A DNA stretch of 64,000 bases from assembly GCA_023667285.1 (NCBI GenBank), contig JAMPAK010000001.1, positions 706,349-770,348 on the forward strand, in the 5' to 3' direction. Below, piece by piece: positions 34,151 to 43,518 of the stretch. Every line of letters starts with the position of its first letter. Position 1 is the first letter of the stretch. Position numbers and translations under genes: made by a program. Below the pieces are notes generated by a model that saw only the letters and a program-made list of their open reading frames with translations, made no database searches and had not been told where the DNA came from. Source of the stretch: Muribaculaceae bacterium. Its GTDB lineage: Bacteria > Bacteroidota > Bacteroidia > Bacteroidales > Muribaculaceae.

Positions 34151-35918
34151 GGCCGAAGTCGGCGATGAGATCCCTGAGCACAGGGTTTCCCTCAGTCATG
34201 TGGTCGAGGACCTGGCGCTCGTTCCATGTGTGGGGCGATGATTCCCCCTGGTTCAGTTCTATCTCAATTGAGATGAGGTCATTGCCCAGAGTGCGCCGCA
34301 GGTGGTCCAGGATATATGACATGGCTCGCTCGAGTTCCTCGCGCTGCTTGAGGTTCTCAATCATTACCTTGTAGGTAAATCCCTCGACATGTGCGGGAAA
34401 TGAGGCCCTCATCGTGTTGGCAAGGATGTGATGGGTGGGGTTGGCGTTGATGAAAGCCTGCCATGCGCTGTTGAGTTGCTCGCGGGTGAAACTAGCTTTC
34501 CTCTGGATTGTGGCAGTTGGAGCCGGTGACACAGATGAGGATGCATCCGACCCCTGCGGGGAATCACCCTTCCCGGACTCATCATGAAGCGAGAAGCCCC
34601 GGGCGCCGGGGCGTGTCATCGTGCGGACATTCTTTCTGGACTGCTGCTGAGCCTGAGGGATGACCTGAGGCTTTACTGCGGCAGCAGGCTGCGGCTGAGG
34701 GGCCGCAGGCTTTTGTGGTGACGTCTGAGCGGGCGCCGATGGTTGCTGAGGCGCCTCCTGTCTCTGAGACACGGGGGATGCGGCTATTTTCTGCAACTGC
34801 CCCTCTCCACTGCCGCTTTCAACGGGGGAGGGGCTTGATAATTGGCATATCTTTGCCAATGTGAGCTCGACAAGAAACTGCTTGTTTGACACCGTGCGCC
34901 AGTTTATGTCAGCCTCATTGCAGAGGTTCATGGCTCGATAAATGAACTCCGGGGAGCATTTTGCCGCCATTGCCGCCATCTTGGCCTTCACCTCGTCGTC
35001 AGCCTCGAGGAGGGTGATTGTGGTGGGGCTCATGGCCACCATCAGGTCTCGCATGTAGTCTCCCAGCCCCGTGATGAAGAAGTGTGAGTCGAAGCCGCGG
35101 TCGCGTATCTCCTTGTATATCAACCAGGACTCAAGAGTACGCCCGGCGAGGAAGCATTCTAGCAGACGGTTGTAGTAGTTTGAGTCCAGGACATTGAGAT
35201 TGTCGATGGTGGATTGGTATGTGATCTGGCCGCGTGACGAGGCTGCCACCTGGTCGAAGATTGAGAGGGCATCGCGCATGGCGCCGTCAGCCTTGCGGGC
35301 TATGACACTAAGGGCAGCCGGCTCAGCTGTGATTCCCTCCTGTGAGGCCACATATTGCAGATGCTCCACCATGTCGGCCACCGTGATGCGGTTGAAATCA
35401 TAAATCTGGCATCGCGAGAGGATGGTGGGGATAATCTTATGTTTCTCCGTTGTGGCAAGGATGAATATCACATAGCTCGGGGGCTCCTCGAGAGTCTTGA
35501 GAAAAGCATTGAAGGCCGCTGCTGAGAGCATGTGGACCTCATCGACGATAAAGACACGGTAGCGCCCGTTGGAGGGTGGGGTCTGAACCTGATCCACAAG
35601 CTGGCGGATATCATCGACGCCATTGTTTGAGGCGGCGTCGAGCTCGATTATGTTCATCGAGTTGCCATCGTTGAACGAGCGGCATGAGTCGCATTGATTG
35701 CATGCCTCCCCGTCGGGAGTGGGGTTCTGGCAGTTGATGGTCTTGGCGAATATGCGCGCACACGAAGTCTTCCCCACACCTCTCGAGCCACAGAAGAGAT
35801 AGCTGTGGGCCAGGCGTCCGGTGGCAATGGCGTTCTTGAGTGTCGAGGTCAGTGCGCGCTGGCCCACGACGCTTGCGAACGTTGACGGACGGTATTTTCT
35901 GGCGGATACGATATACAT
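34137..35918 (-). CDS. dnaX: DNA polymerase III subunit gamma/tau
   Basis: A 593-residue clamp-loader ATPase. Walker A is GSRGVGKTS near 43-51, the zinc module is CQNPTPDGEACNQCDSC, Walker B is VDEVHMLS and the sensor SRC follows. A proline-, glutamine- and serine-rich linker (about 360-460) leads to the tau-type C-terminal domain. The promoter ends only 4 nt before the ATG, so translation is probably from a leaderless mRNA. Its 3' end overlaps the M16 gene by 14 nt. A gamma form by frameshifting cannot be judged here. Confidence 0.95.
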   Translation of the reverse strand: MYIVSARKYRPSTFASVVGQRALTSTLKNAIATGRLAHSYLFCGSRGVGKTSCARIFAKTINCQNPTPDGEACNQCDSCRSFNDGNSMNIIELDAASNNGVDDIRQLVDQVQTPPSNGRYRVFIVDEVHMLSAAAFNAFLKTLEEPPSYVIFILATTEKHKIIPTILSRCQIYDFNRITVADMVEHLQYVASQEGITAEPAALSVIARKADGAMRDALSIFDQVAASSRGQITYQSTIDNLNVLDSNYYNRLLECFLAGRTLESWLIYKEIRDRGFDSHFFITGLGDYMRDLMVAMSPTTITLLEADDEVKAKMAAMAAKCSPEFIYRAMNLCNEADINWRTVSNKQFLVELTLAKICQLSSPSPVESGSGEGQLQKIAASPVSQRQEAPQQPSAPAQTSPQKPAAPQPQPAAAVKPQVIPQAQQQSRKNVRTMTRPGARGFSLHDESGKGDSPQGSDASSSVSPAPTATIQRKASFTREQLNSAWQAFINANPTHHILANTMRASFPAHVEGFTYKVMIENLKQREELERAMSYILDHLRRTLGNDLISIEIELNQGESSPHTWNERQVLDHMTEGNPVLRDLIADFGLTIG

Positions 35919-35922
35919 GGAG

Positions 35923-35954
35923 CAAATTTAGCCAAAAAATCCCACATCCTCAAA
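35923..35954 (-). promoter_or_regulatory. dnaX promoter
   Basis: Minus-strand TTTG (35954-35951) and TAAATTTG (35930-35923) with exactly 20 nt between. Only 4 nt separate the -7 box from the dnaX ATG. Confidence 0.75.
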
Positions 35955-35982
35955 AAGTTTTCGTTAATTCGGGATAATTCTG

Positions 35983-35990
35983 TAATTTTG
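35983..35990 (+). promoter_or_regulatory. -7 box of purC
   Basis: TAATTTTG with TTTTC about 20 nt upstream (35958-35962). The leader to ATG 36052 is about 55 nt. Confidence 0.6.
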
Positions 35991-36051
35991 CATTCTATAA
36001 AAAATACTATTCGGCCTCTCCTCCCCCCCAACCCTCAATTTCTATAGAATT

Positions 36052-37002
36052 ATGACAACACTGGTAAACACCGATTTCAAATTCCCCGGCCAGACAGCAG
36101 TCTATCACGGCAAAGTCCGCGATGTCTACTCCATTGGCGATGACCTTCTTGTGATGGTTGCCACTGACCGCATATCGGCATTCGACGTCATTCTCCCCAA
36201 GGGAATACCCTACAAGGGACAGGCTCTCAACCAGATTGCCGCCCACATGCTCGACGCCACTGCCGACATCGTCCCCAACTGGAAGATTGCGGTCCCTGAC
36301 CCTATGGTGACCGTGGGGTGTCGATGTGAGGGCCTTCGGCTCGAGATGATCATCAGAGGATATCTTGCCGGAAGCGCATGGCGCGCCTACAAGAATGGTG
36401 TGCGCGAGATCTGTGGTGTGAAGCTCCCCGAGGGGATGGTGGAGAACCAGCGTTTCCCCGAACCCATCATAACCCCTACAACCAAGGCAGAGGCCGGCCA
36501 CGATGAGGACATCTCACGCGAGGATGCCATAGCCCAGGGGATTGTCACAGCCGAGCAGTTTGACACGATGGCTGCATATACACGCGCCCTCTTCAAGAAA
36601 GGCTCGGAGATGGCCGCCGAGAAGGGACTTATACTTGTCGACACCAAGTATGAGTTTGGTCTGCGCGACGGCAAGGTGATTCTCATTGATGAGATCCATA
36701 CCCCCGACTCGTCACGCTACTTCTATGCCGATGGCTATGAGGAGCGTCTGGCCAAGGGTGAACCACAGCGTCAGCTCTCCAAGGAGTTTGTGCGCGAGTG
36801 GCTGATGGCCAACGGCTTTATGGGTAAGGAAGGCCAGAAGGTGCCTGAGATGACCGATGCCTTCTGCGAGGAGGTCTCGGAGCGTTACATTGAGCTCTAC
36901 GAACACATCACCGGCGAGAAGTTTGTCAAGGCTCCTGAGGAGCATCTGGCCGACCGTATAGCCAAGAACGTGCTCGACTGTCTCACAAACCTCGCTCTCT
37001 GA
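36052..37002 (+). CDS. purC: Phosphoribosylaminoimidazole-succinocarboxamide synthase
   Basis: A 316-residue SAICAR synthetase, which joins aspartate to CAIR with ATP in purine synthesis. Seen motifs include [26 protein letters not shown] at the N-terminus, [14 protein letters not shown], and the C-terminal [28 protein letters not shown]. Length matches the longer form. The stop is 7 nt before the GTG of the menaquinone methyltransferase gene, with which it is likely co-transcribed. Confidence 0.95.
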   Translation: MTTLVNTDFKFPGQTAVYHGKVRDVYSIGDDLLVMVATDRISAFDVILPKGIPYKGQALNQIAAHMLDATADIVPNWKIAVPDPMVTVGCRCEGLRLEMIIRGYLAGSAWRAYKNGVREICGVKLPEGMVENQRFPEPIITPTTKAEAGHDEDISREDAIAQGIVTAEQFDTMAAYTRALFKKGSEMAAEKGLILVDTKYEFGLRDGKVILIDEIHTPDSSRYFYADGYEERLAKGEPQRQLSKEFVREWLMANGFMGKEGQKVPEMTDAFCEEVSERYIELYEHITGEKFVKAPEEHLADRIAKNVLDCLTNLAL

Positions 37003-37009
37003 GCCTGAA

Positions 37010-37753
37010 GTGGAGGTAGAGAACATCACCCCATACGGCGACGGCCAGGGAAAGACTGAGCAGGTGCGCGAGATGTTTGACTCGATCGCGCCAGCCTACG
37101 ACTTCATGAACCGAGCCATGACCCTGGGGATGGACCGCGGCTGGCGCCACAAGGCCGTCAGCCTCCTCAGTCCGGCCGGGAGGTATGGACGTGTATTGGA
37201 TGTGGCCACCGGTACGGCTGACATCGCCATAAAGATGGCACGCGAGAATGCCACGCCTGAGATTGTGGGGGTAGACCTCTCAGAGGGCATGCTTGCGATA
37301 GGAAGGGAGAAGGTGAAGAGCGCGGCTCTCCCCGAGGGGTGTGAGATCACCCTCAAGCAGGGTGACTGCCTGGACCTCCCCTTTGAGGACGGAAGTTTCG
37401 ACGGAGTCATCTGTGCCTATGGTGTGCGCAACTTCGCGTCGATTCCCACCGGCCTGCGCAGCATGTGGCGCGTGCTGAGGCCCGGCGGCCGTGTTGTGAT
37501 ACTCGAGCTCTCCACCCCGCGCTCGCCGATAGTCAAGCCGTTCTACAATCTCTACACGCGCTGCGTCATCCCACTGATGGGCAGACTTGTGTCGAAGGAT
37601 GTCAGAGCCTACAGCTATCTGCCGGAGTCGATTGCGGCTGTCCCACAGGGAAGAGAGATGGTCTCGCTGCTGACCGATGCAGGCTTCAGCAATGCACGAG
37701 CAGACACACTCTGTCTAGGAGCCTGCTCCATCTACACAGCCGAAAAAGTCTGA
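37010..37753 (+). CDS. menG: Demethylmenaquinone methyltransferase (UbiE/MenG)
   Basis: A 247-residue SAM-dependent methyltransferase making the last methylation of menaquinone. The family signatures are EMFDSIAPAYDFMNRAMTLGMDRGWR, VLDVATGTADIAI, and YGVRNFASIPTGLRSMWRVLRPGG. The start is a GTG at 37010; the next in-frame ATG would cut into the conserved EMFDSIAPAYD region, so the GTG is the best start. It follows purC by 7 nt. It completes the quinone theme with the polyprenyl synthase at 6611, and menaquinol is a substrate of the cytochrome bd encoded at 60366-63042. Confidence 0.92.
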   Translation: MEVENITPYGDGQGKTEQVREMFDSIAPAYDFMNRAMTLGMDRGWRHKAVSLLSPAGRYGRVLDVATGTADIAIKMARENATPEIVGVDLSEGMLAIGREKVKSAALPEGCEITLKQGDCLDLPFEDGSFDGVICAYGVRNFASIPTGLRSMWRVLRPGGRVVILELSTPRSPIVKPFYNLYTRCVIPLMGRLVSKDVRAYSYLPESIAAVPQGREMVSLLTDAGFSNARADTLCLGACSIYTAEKV

Positions 37754-37780
37754 ATACAAACATTTAAAAACCAAACTATA

Positions 37781-38101
37781 ATGAAACCCGAACAGAACGA
37801 AATCAAAATAGAGCTCACACCTGAGGTTGCAAAAGGCATCTACTCGAACCTCGCAGTGATCACCCATGGCCCCAACGAGTTTTTCGTTGACTTCATAGCC
37901 ATGTCGCCCAACATGCCCAAGGCACAGGTGCAGAGCCGCATCATCATGACTCCCGAGAACGCCAAGAATCTGCTGGGCGCCCTCATGGAGAATGTCAAGA
38001 AATATGAGGCCACCTTCGGCGAGATCCGTCCCAAGAGACCCATGGGCAACGGAGGCGCCAATGAAATCCCCAATCCCTTCATCAACGGAGGCAACGCCTA
38101 A
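37781..38101 (+). CDS. DUF3467 protein
   Basis: A 106-residue protein of the DUF3467 family, common in Bacteroidetes and with no known function. The family pattern is clear: [32 protein letters not shown], and [22 protein letters not shown]. The glycine- and asparagine-rich tail ([15 protein letters not shown]) is probably disordered. Cytoplasmic. It lies 27 nt after menG and 11 nt before cysS, so it belongs to the same run of genes. Confidence 0.85.
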   Translation: MKPEQNEIKIELTPEVAKGIYSNLAVITHGPNEFFVDFIAMSPNMPKAQVQSRIIMTPENAKNLLGALMENVKKYEATFGEIRPKRPMGNGGANEIPNPFINGGNA

Positions 38102-38112
38102 CACTCACTGAA

Positions 38113-39609
38113 ATGGCAGACATACGTCCCAACAACCTGACCATCTACAACACCCTGTCGCGCACCAAACAGCCTTTCCGGCCCATCCACGAGGGGCGCG
38201 TGGGGATGTATGTGTGCGGCCCAACAGTCTATGGCGACGGCCATCTGGGTCACGCACGTCCGGCCATCACGTTTGACATCCTGTTCCGTTATCTCACCCA
38301 TCTGGGCTATAAGGTGCGCTATGTGCGCAACATAACGGATGTGGGCCACCTTGAGCACGACGCCGACGACGGGGAGGACAAGATTGCAAAGAAAGCCCGC
38401 CTGGAGCAGCTTGAGCCGATGGAAGTGGTGCAGCACTATCTGACCCGCTACCATAAGGCCATGGATGCCCTGGGTGTGCTTCCCCCATCAATCGAGCCTC
38501 ATGCCTCCGGCCATATCATCGAGCAGATTGAGTATATCAAGAAGATTCTCGACAGCGGCTATGCCTATGTCTCGGATGGCTCAGTCTATTTCGATGTCCC
38601 CAAATACAACCGCGACCACCGCTACGGAAAACTTTCAGGCCGAAACATAGAGGAACTTTATGCCACAACCCGTGCCCTCGACGGCCAGAGCGAGAAACAC
38701 AATCCCACAGACTTCGCTCTCTGGAAGAAGGCATCGCCTGAGCATATCATGCACTGGCCCTCCCCCTGGAGCGAGGGTTTCCCCGGATGGCACCTCGAGT
38801 GCTCCACCATGGGCGAGAAGTATCTTGGCGAGACATTCGACATCCATGGGGGAGGCATGGACCTCATGTTCCCCCACCATGAGTGTGAGATAGCCCAGTC
38901 CATGGCACACAACGGCCATGAGACCGTCCGCTACTGGATGCACAACAACATGATCACCATCAACGGCAAGAAGATGGGCAAGAGCCTTGGCAACTTCATC
39001 ACTCTCGATGAGTTTTTCAACGGCACCCACCCTCTCCTCACCCAGGCATACTCACCTATGACCATCCGCTTTTTTATCCTCCAGGCCCACTACCGGGGGA
39101 CAGTCGACTTTTCCAACGAGGCACTGCAGGCTTCGGAGAAGGCGCTCCAGAGGATGATTGAGGGTTACAGGCGTCTGCAGGAGTTGAAGCCCTCGGAGAC
39201 CTCGACAATCGATGTCAGCGGCATCCGTGAGCGCTGCTATGAGGCCATGGATGACGACCTGAATACTCCGGTCCTCATCGCCACACTCTTCGATGCCCTC
39301 CGTCTTGTCAACCAGGTGAAGGACGGGAAGGCCAAAGCGACACAGGCTGACATCGATGAGCTCCGCTCCATCTTTGACACTTTCCTGATTGACATCCTAG
39401 GTATACGCACCGAGCAGGGAGGGGCCACCTCGGGAGCCGACGCCTCCGCGATGAAGCCGTTTGAGGGCGCCGTAGACCTCCTTCTGGAGATGAGAGGGAA
39501 GGCCAAGGCAGCCAAGGACTGGGCCACATCCGACCTTATCAGAGACCGTCTCGCAGCCCTCGGCTTTACCGTCAAGGACACGCGCGATGGTGCCGAATGG
39601 ACACTCTAA
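38113..39609 (+). CDS. cysS: Cysteinyl-tRNA synthetase
   Basis: A 498-residue class I synthetase that charges tRNA-Cys. The HIGH motif is DGHLGHARP near 36-44, zinc ligands are in [16 protein letters not shown] and HHECE, and the KMSKS motif appears as KKMGKSLGN. The C-terminal anticodon-binding domain is present. Length is normal. It is flanked closely by the DUF3467 gene and the MscS-type channel gene (3 nt). Confidence 0.95.
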   Translation: MADIRPNNLTIYNTLSRTKQPFRPIHEGRVGMYVCGPTVYGDGHLGHARPAITFDILFRYLTHLGYKVRYVRNITDVGHLEHDADDGEDKIAKKARLEQLEPMEVVQHYLTRYHKAMDALGVLPPSIEPHASGHIIEQIEYIKKILDSGYAYVSDGSVYFDVPKYNRDHRYGKLSGRNIEELYATTRALDGQSEKHNPTDFALWKKASPEHIMHWPSPWSEGFPGWHLECSTMGEKYLGETFDIHGGGMDLMFPHHECEIAQSMAHNGHETVRYWMHNNMITINGKKMGKSLGNFITLDEFFNGTHPLLTQAYSPMTIRFFILQAHYRGTVDFSNEALQASEKALQRMIEGYRRLQELKPSETSTIDVSGIRERCYEAMDDDLNTPVLIATLFDALRLVNQVKDGKAKATQADIDELRSIFDTFLIDILGIRTEQGGATSGADASAMKPFEGAVDLLLEMRGKAKAAKDWATSDLIRDRLAALGFTVKDTRDGAEWTL

Positions 39610-39612
39610 ACT

Positions 39613-40794
39613 ATGTTCTATACTGAGATTCTGTCGCTTCTGGCGGGCTGGGGTGTCAATCCCGGCTCGCTGACCCTATGGACCACCATCACCTCGGCCT
39701 CAATCTCAATCCTCATCCCCTGGATTGTCTATATGATACTGACGCGGGTGGCCATCCCCATCCTGCTGAAGGTGGTGAGTTTCACGGAGTCCAAATGGGA
39801 TGACATACTCTTCAATCCACGCCTGCTGCGCGTCGTGGCAGAGCTGGTGCTGGTGATGATTCTCAGCGCCACTCTCCCTGATTCGCTATCGCGCTATCAG
39901 ACACTGCATGCCATCTCACTTGTGGCCTGCAGGATTGCCGTGGTCGCGGTGGTTGTCCATTTGGTCAACCGGCTCCTCATGGCTTTATACGATCTGCTGG
40001 TTTCCAACTCCACCGGCAGAGTCACGTCGCTGCGTGGCATCCTGCAAATGCTTCAGGTGCTGTCAATCTCTATCGGCGTCATCATCGTCATCTCCATTCT
40101 CTCAGACAAGAATCCGCTGACAATCATCACCGGACTGGGAGCCGCCGCCACGGTGCTGATGCTGGTGTTCAAGGACTCAATCATGGGTGTAGTGGCCGGT
40201 GTGCAGCTGACGCTCAACGACATGCTGCGACCCGGAGACTGGATAACGGTTCCGGCACGAAACATCAACGGAAACGTGCTTGAGGTGGGTCTGGCGACTG
40301 TAAAGGTGCAGAATTTCGACAATACTATCGTCACAGTGCCTCCCTACTCTCTTGTCAGCGAATCGTTCCAGAACTGGCGTGGCATGACAGACTCAGGGGG
40401 CAGACGCGTGAACCGCTCCGTCACCATCGATGTCAATTCAGTGAACTTCTGTCCGGACAGCATGATTGAGGAGTTCCGCTCCGAGGAGTGGGGCCGAAGG
40501 CTCGTCAAGGAGAAAAAGTATGTCAATCTGACTCTATACCGCCACTATCTCGAACATTATCTCTCGACACTCCCTCAACTGAAGACCGGGATGACATGTA
40601 TGGTGCGCGAGCTCGACCCAACGCCACAGGGACTCCCCATCGACCTCTATTTCTTCACGTCGCTCACTTCATGGAAACCTTATGAGCATCTGCAAGCATC
40701 CGTGATGGACCATGTCCTCGCCTCAGTCCATCGGTTCGGGCTGAGGATATATCAGGCGCCATCCGGCCTCGATGTCAGGGAGCGGCCCGCATAG
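39613..40794 (+). CDS. MscS-type mechanosensitive channel (YbdG-like)
   Basis: A 393-residue inner membrane protein with about five membrane segments, the MscS pore and beta domain (VGLATVKVQNFDNTIVTVPPYSL), and a C-terminal segment (FFTSLTSWKPYEHLQASVMDH, FGLRIYQAPSGLDV) that matches the YbdG group more than MscS itself. An early cytosolic ESKWDDILFN also fits YbdG. Such channels release solutes upon membrane tension. It is the last gene of the cysS run, with a strong terminator after it. Confidence 0.88.
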   Translation: MFYTEILSLLAGWGVNPGSLTLWTTITSASISILIPWIVYMILTRVAIPILLKVVSFTESKWDDILFNPRLLRVVAELVLVMILSATLPDSLSRYQTLHAISLVACRIAVVAVVVHLVNRLLMALYDLLVSNSTGRVTSLRGILQMLQVLSISIGVIIVISILSDKNPLTIITGLGAAATVLMLVFKDSIMGVVAGVQLTLNDMLRPGDWITVPARNINGNVLEVGLATVKVQNFDNTIVTVPPYSLVSESFQNWRGMTDSGGRRVNRSVTIDVNSVNFCPDSMIEEFRSEEWGRRLVKEKKYVNLTLYRHYLEHYLSTLPQLKTGMTCMVRELDPTPQGLPIDLYFFTSLTSWKPYEHLQASVMDHVLASVHRFGLRIYQAPSGLDVRERPA

Positions 40795-40807
40795 CGACAC
40801 TTTTTTA

Positions 40808-40849
40808 GGGAGCCTTGGAGTCAGAAATCTCCGAGGCTCCCCGTTTTTT
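40808..40849 (+). terminator. Intrinsic terminator after the MscS-type channel gene
   Basis: A 13-bp stem (40808-40820 with 40829-40841) with one wobble pair and an 8-nt loop, then six T at 40844-40849. Confidence 0.9.
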
Positions 40850-40938
40850 CGCTCAACTTTCAGACGTATAATAGCGTTATAGGTGAAACAGACCATTTTG
40901 TCGGTATTGCCGTTATAGAAATTTTCGGTAAAACAGAC

Positions 40939-40946
40939 TACTTTTG
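40939..40946 (+). promoter_or_regulatory. -7 box of the TolC-like exporter operon
   Basis: TACTTTTG, 32 nt before ATG 40979. No good -33 element was found, which may indicate need for an activator. Confidence 0.55.
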
Positions 40947-40978
40947 CATCTGATTCACGTTTCAAACCAGACCTATTT

Positions 40979-42487
40979 ATGACGCGCCGTCTGAAAGCGA
41001 TCTCCATCACATTGATTTTGGCCTGCTCGGCCACCATTTCTGCATATTCCTCCTCAGACTCATCCTCCGCGGTTGAGCCCGGCTCTGTGCTGACTCTTCA
41101 GCAGTGCCGCGCGCTGGCCATGGACAATAACAAACTGCTGCGCCAGATGAGCGAGGAAATCCGCGCCGCCAAATATCAGAAGGATGAGGCATTCGCAGCA
41201 TATCTCCCTTCCATTGACTTTGCGGGTGGATATATGTATAATCAGAAGAAACTCTCTATGTTTGACTCTGACCAGCTGCTCCCTGTCAAGACTTTTGACC
41301 TGGAGAAACAGAGTTATGAGTTTCAACTCGCCAAGAACCCCCTGACCGGCGAGCCGCTTGTGGTCAACGGCAAGCCTGTCCCTGAGCAGGTGGCCTACCT
41401 GCCCAAGGATGCGCTCACATACGACATCCATAATGTCTTTTTCGGAGCCGTCACTCTAACCCAACCCATCTTTATGGGTGGAAAGATTGTGGCGATGAAT
41501 AAGATAACCGGCTATGCCGAGGAACTCGCACGTGCCAAGCACAAGTCGCAGGCGCGCGATATTATCTATGCCGTCGATGCCGCCTACTGGCAGCTCGTCT
41601 CCCTCCGGGCCAAACAGCGCCTGGCCGTCAGCTATGTGAATCTCCTCGACACTCTGAGCCACAATGTATCGCTGATGGTGCGCGAGGGGGTAGCCACTAA
41701 GCGCGACCAACTCTCTGTCGATGTCAAACTCAACTCCGCCAAGGTCGACCTAACCAAGGTGGACAATGGTCTGCAGTTGTGCCGGATGGCGCTAGCCCAG
41801 CTATGCGGATTTCCCATCCATACACCCTTCACCGTGGCCGATGAGGACACAGAGTCGCTCGACGCCTGTGCCCTGAGCCGCGAGGCCGAAGCAGACGCTC
41901 CGGTGGACCTCCAGGCCGTGTATGACCGTCGCGAAGACCTGCGCCAACTGGAACTGGGCGTGAAGATAATGCAGCAGAAGGAGAATGTGGCCCGCTCAGC
42001 CATGATGCCCAATCTCGCGCTTGTGGGCGCCTATTCATTCTCAAACCCCAATCTTTTTGACGGATTCAAAAAGCGATTCAGTGGCGCTTTCTCCGTGGGT
42101 GCGATGCTCACAATCCCCATCTGGCACTGGGGTGGCAACTATAATAAACTTCGTGCCGCCAAGGCTCAGACTAGTTCCATGCGCATGGAACTTGAAAATG
42201 CCCGCGAGATGATAGACCTTCAGGTGAGCCAGGCCTCGTTCAAAGCCAAGGAGGCCGTCAGAACCCATACTATGACCAAATCAAACCTACTTGAGGCCGA
42301 CGAGAACCTGCGCTGTGCCACCCTGGGGTTTCGCGACGGCGTCATGACCGTCGACAATGTGATGGAGGCTCAGACGGCATGGCTGAAAGCTCACAGCGAG
42401 GATATCGACGCGCGGATAGACCTCTATCTGTGTGATGTATATCTCGCCAAGGTTCTTGGCACTCTCTCAACTTCAGAAATTCAATAG
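40979..42487 (+). CDS. TolC-family outer membrane efflux protein
   Basis: A 502-residue outer membrane channel subunit with a signal peptide (about 1-22). The family's repeated helical hairpins are visible (VLTLQQCRALAMDNNKLLRQ near the start, AVDAAYWQLVSLRAKQRLA, and AEADAPVDLQAVYDRREDLRQ). The C-terminal LGFRDGVMTVDNVMEAQTAWL is typical. It is the first gene of a four-gene exporter set with HlyD-like adaptor and two ABC-2 permeases. The promoter lies at 40939-40946. Confidence 0.9.
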   Translation: MTRRLKAISITLILACSATISAYSSSDSSSAVEPGSVLTLQQCRALAMDNNKLLRQMSEEIRAAKYQKDEAFAAYLPSIDFAGGYMYNQKKLSMFDSDQLLPVKTFDLEKQSYEFQLAKNPLTGEPLVVNGKPVPEQVAYLPKDALTYDIHNVFFGAVTLTQPIFMGGKIVAMNKITGYAEELARAKHKSQARDIIYAVDAAYWQLVSLRAKQRLAVSYVNLLDTLSHNVSLMVREGVATKRDQLSVDVKLNSAKVDLTKVDNGLQLCRMALAQLCGFPIHTPFTVADEDTESLDACALSREAEADAPVDLQAVYDRREDLRQLELGVKIMQQKENVARSAMMPNLALVGAYSFSNPNLFDGFKKRFSGAFSVGAMLTIPIWHWGGNYNKLRAAKAQTSSMRMELENAREMIDLQVSQASFKAKEAVRTHTMTKSNLLEADENLRCATLGFRDGVMTVDNVMEAQTAWLKAHSEDIDARIDLYLCDVYLAKVLGTLSTSEIQ

Positions 42488-42491
42488 CCCT

Positions 42492-43505
42492 ATGAAAGAT
42501 AACAGCAATCAGCAGACCCAGGAGCAGAAGGAGAACCGTGTACTGCTCTTCTCGATGGGTCTTGTGGTAGTGGCAGTAATTGTCCTCGCCATTATCGGTT
42601 TTGTCTTTATGAACCACCCTGACGAGATTGTTGAGGGTCAGGCAGACGCCACCTCTGTCCGCATCTCAGGCAAGCTCCCGGGACGTGTCGTCAAATTCTA
42701 TGTCAGGGAGGGGGATATGGTCAGCAAGGGGGATACACTCGTGCATATCCACTCATCTCTTGCGGAGGCTAAGCTCATGCAGGCCGAGGGAATGGAGACC
42801 GTGGCTCGCACGCAGGAGAGCAAAGTAGACGAGGGCACACGCTCTCAGATCATTGCCGCTGCGCGCGACCTCGCCGCTCAGGCTGCGGCCGCCGTATCAA
42901 TCACAGAGAAAACCTACAGGCGAATGGAGAACCTCTTCAAGGAGGGTGTGGTATCAGAGCAGAAGCGCGATGAGGCCAAGGCGGCCTATGATGCAGCCCT
43001 TGCCGCCCACCGTGCGGCTCTCTCGCAGCTGAGTCTGGCAGAGCAGGGCGCACAACGCCAGGACAAGGAAAGCGCCGCGGCCATGGTGAATGTGGCCAAG
43101 GGTGGTGTGGCTGAGGTTCAGAGTGTGCTTGAGGACCAATATCTCACCGCACCTTACGATGGGCAGATAGACCAGATCTATCCTGAGGAGAGCGAGCTCG
43201 TCATGCTCGGCGCGCCCATAATGAGCCTTTTGCGCCTCGACGACAAGTGGGTCACATTCAATGTCCGCGAGGACCTGCTCAAGGATATGCCCCTGGGTGG
43301 AGAGATTGAGATAATGATTCCTGCTCTCGACAAGAAAAAAGCCAAGGCCCGCATATATTACTCGCGCGACCTTGGCAGCTATGCCACATGGCAGGCCACC
43401 AAAAGCGTCGGACAATGGGACTCAAAGACCTTCGAGATCAAGGCCCGCACACTCGACACAATCCCCGAGCTCCGTCCCGGCATGACTGTGGTCTACGAAA
43501 AATAA
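42492..43505 (+). CDS. HlyD-family periplasmic adaptor protein
   Basis: A 337-residue membrane fusion protein. One N-terminal membrane anchor is at about 18-40, then a biotinyl-lipoyl half (GRVVKFYVREGDMVSKGD), a long alpha-hairpin coiled coil (about 80-190), the second lipoyl half (YLTAPYDGQIDQIYPEE) and a beta-barrel. It links inner membrane permeases to TolC. ATG 42492 lies 4 nt after the TolC-like stop; a longer open frame from 42432 overlaps the previous gene. Confidence 0.9.
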   Translation: MKDNSNQQTQEQKENRVLLFSMGLVVVAVIVLAIIGFVFMNHPDEIVEGQADATSVRISGKLPGRVVKFYVREGDMVSKGDTLVHIHSSLAEAKLMQAEGMETVARTQESKVDEGTRSQIIAAARDLAAQAAAAVSITEKTYRRMENLFKEGVVSEQKRDEAKAAYDAALAAHRAALSQLSLAEQGAQRQDKESAAAMVNVAKGGVAEVQSVLEDQYLTAPYDGQIDQIYPEESELVMLGAPIMSLLRLDDKWVTFNVREDLLKDMPLGGEIEIMIPALDKKKAKARIYYSRDLGSYATWQATKSVGQWDSKTFEIKARTLDTIPELRPGMTVVYEK

Positions 43506-43518
43506 TCAGGCTCTTCAT

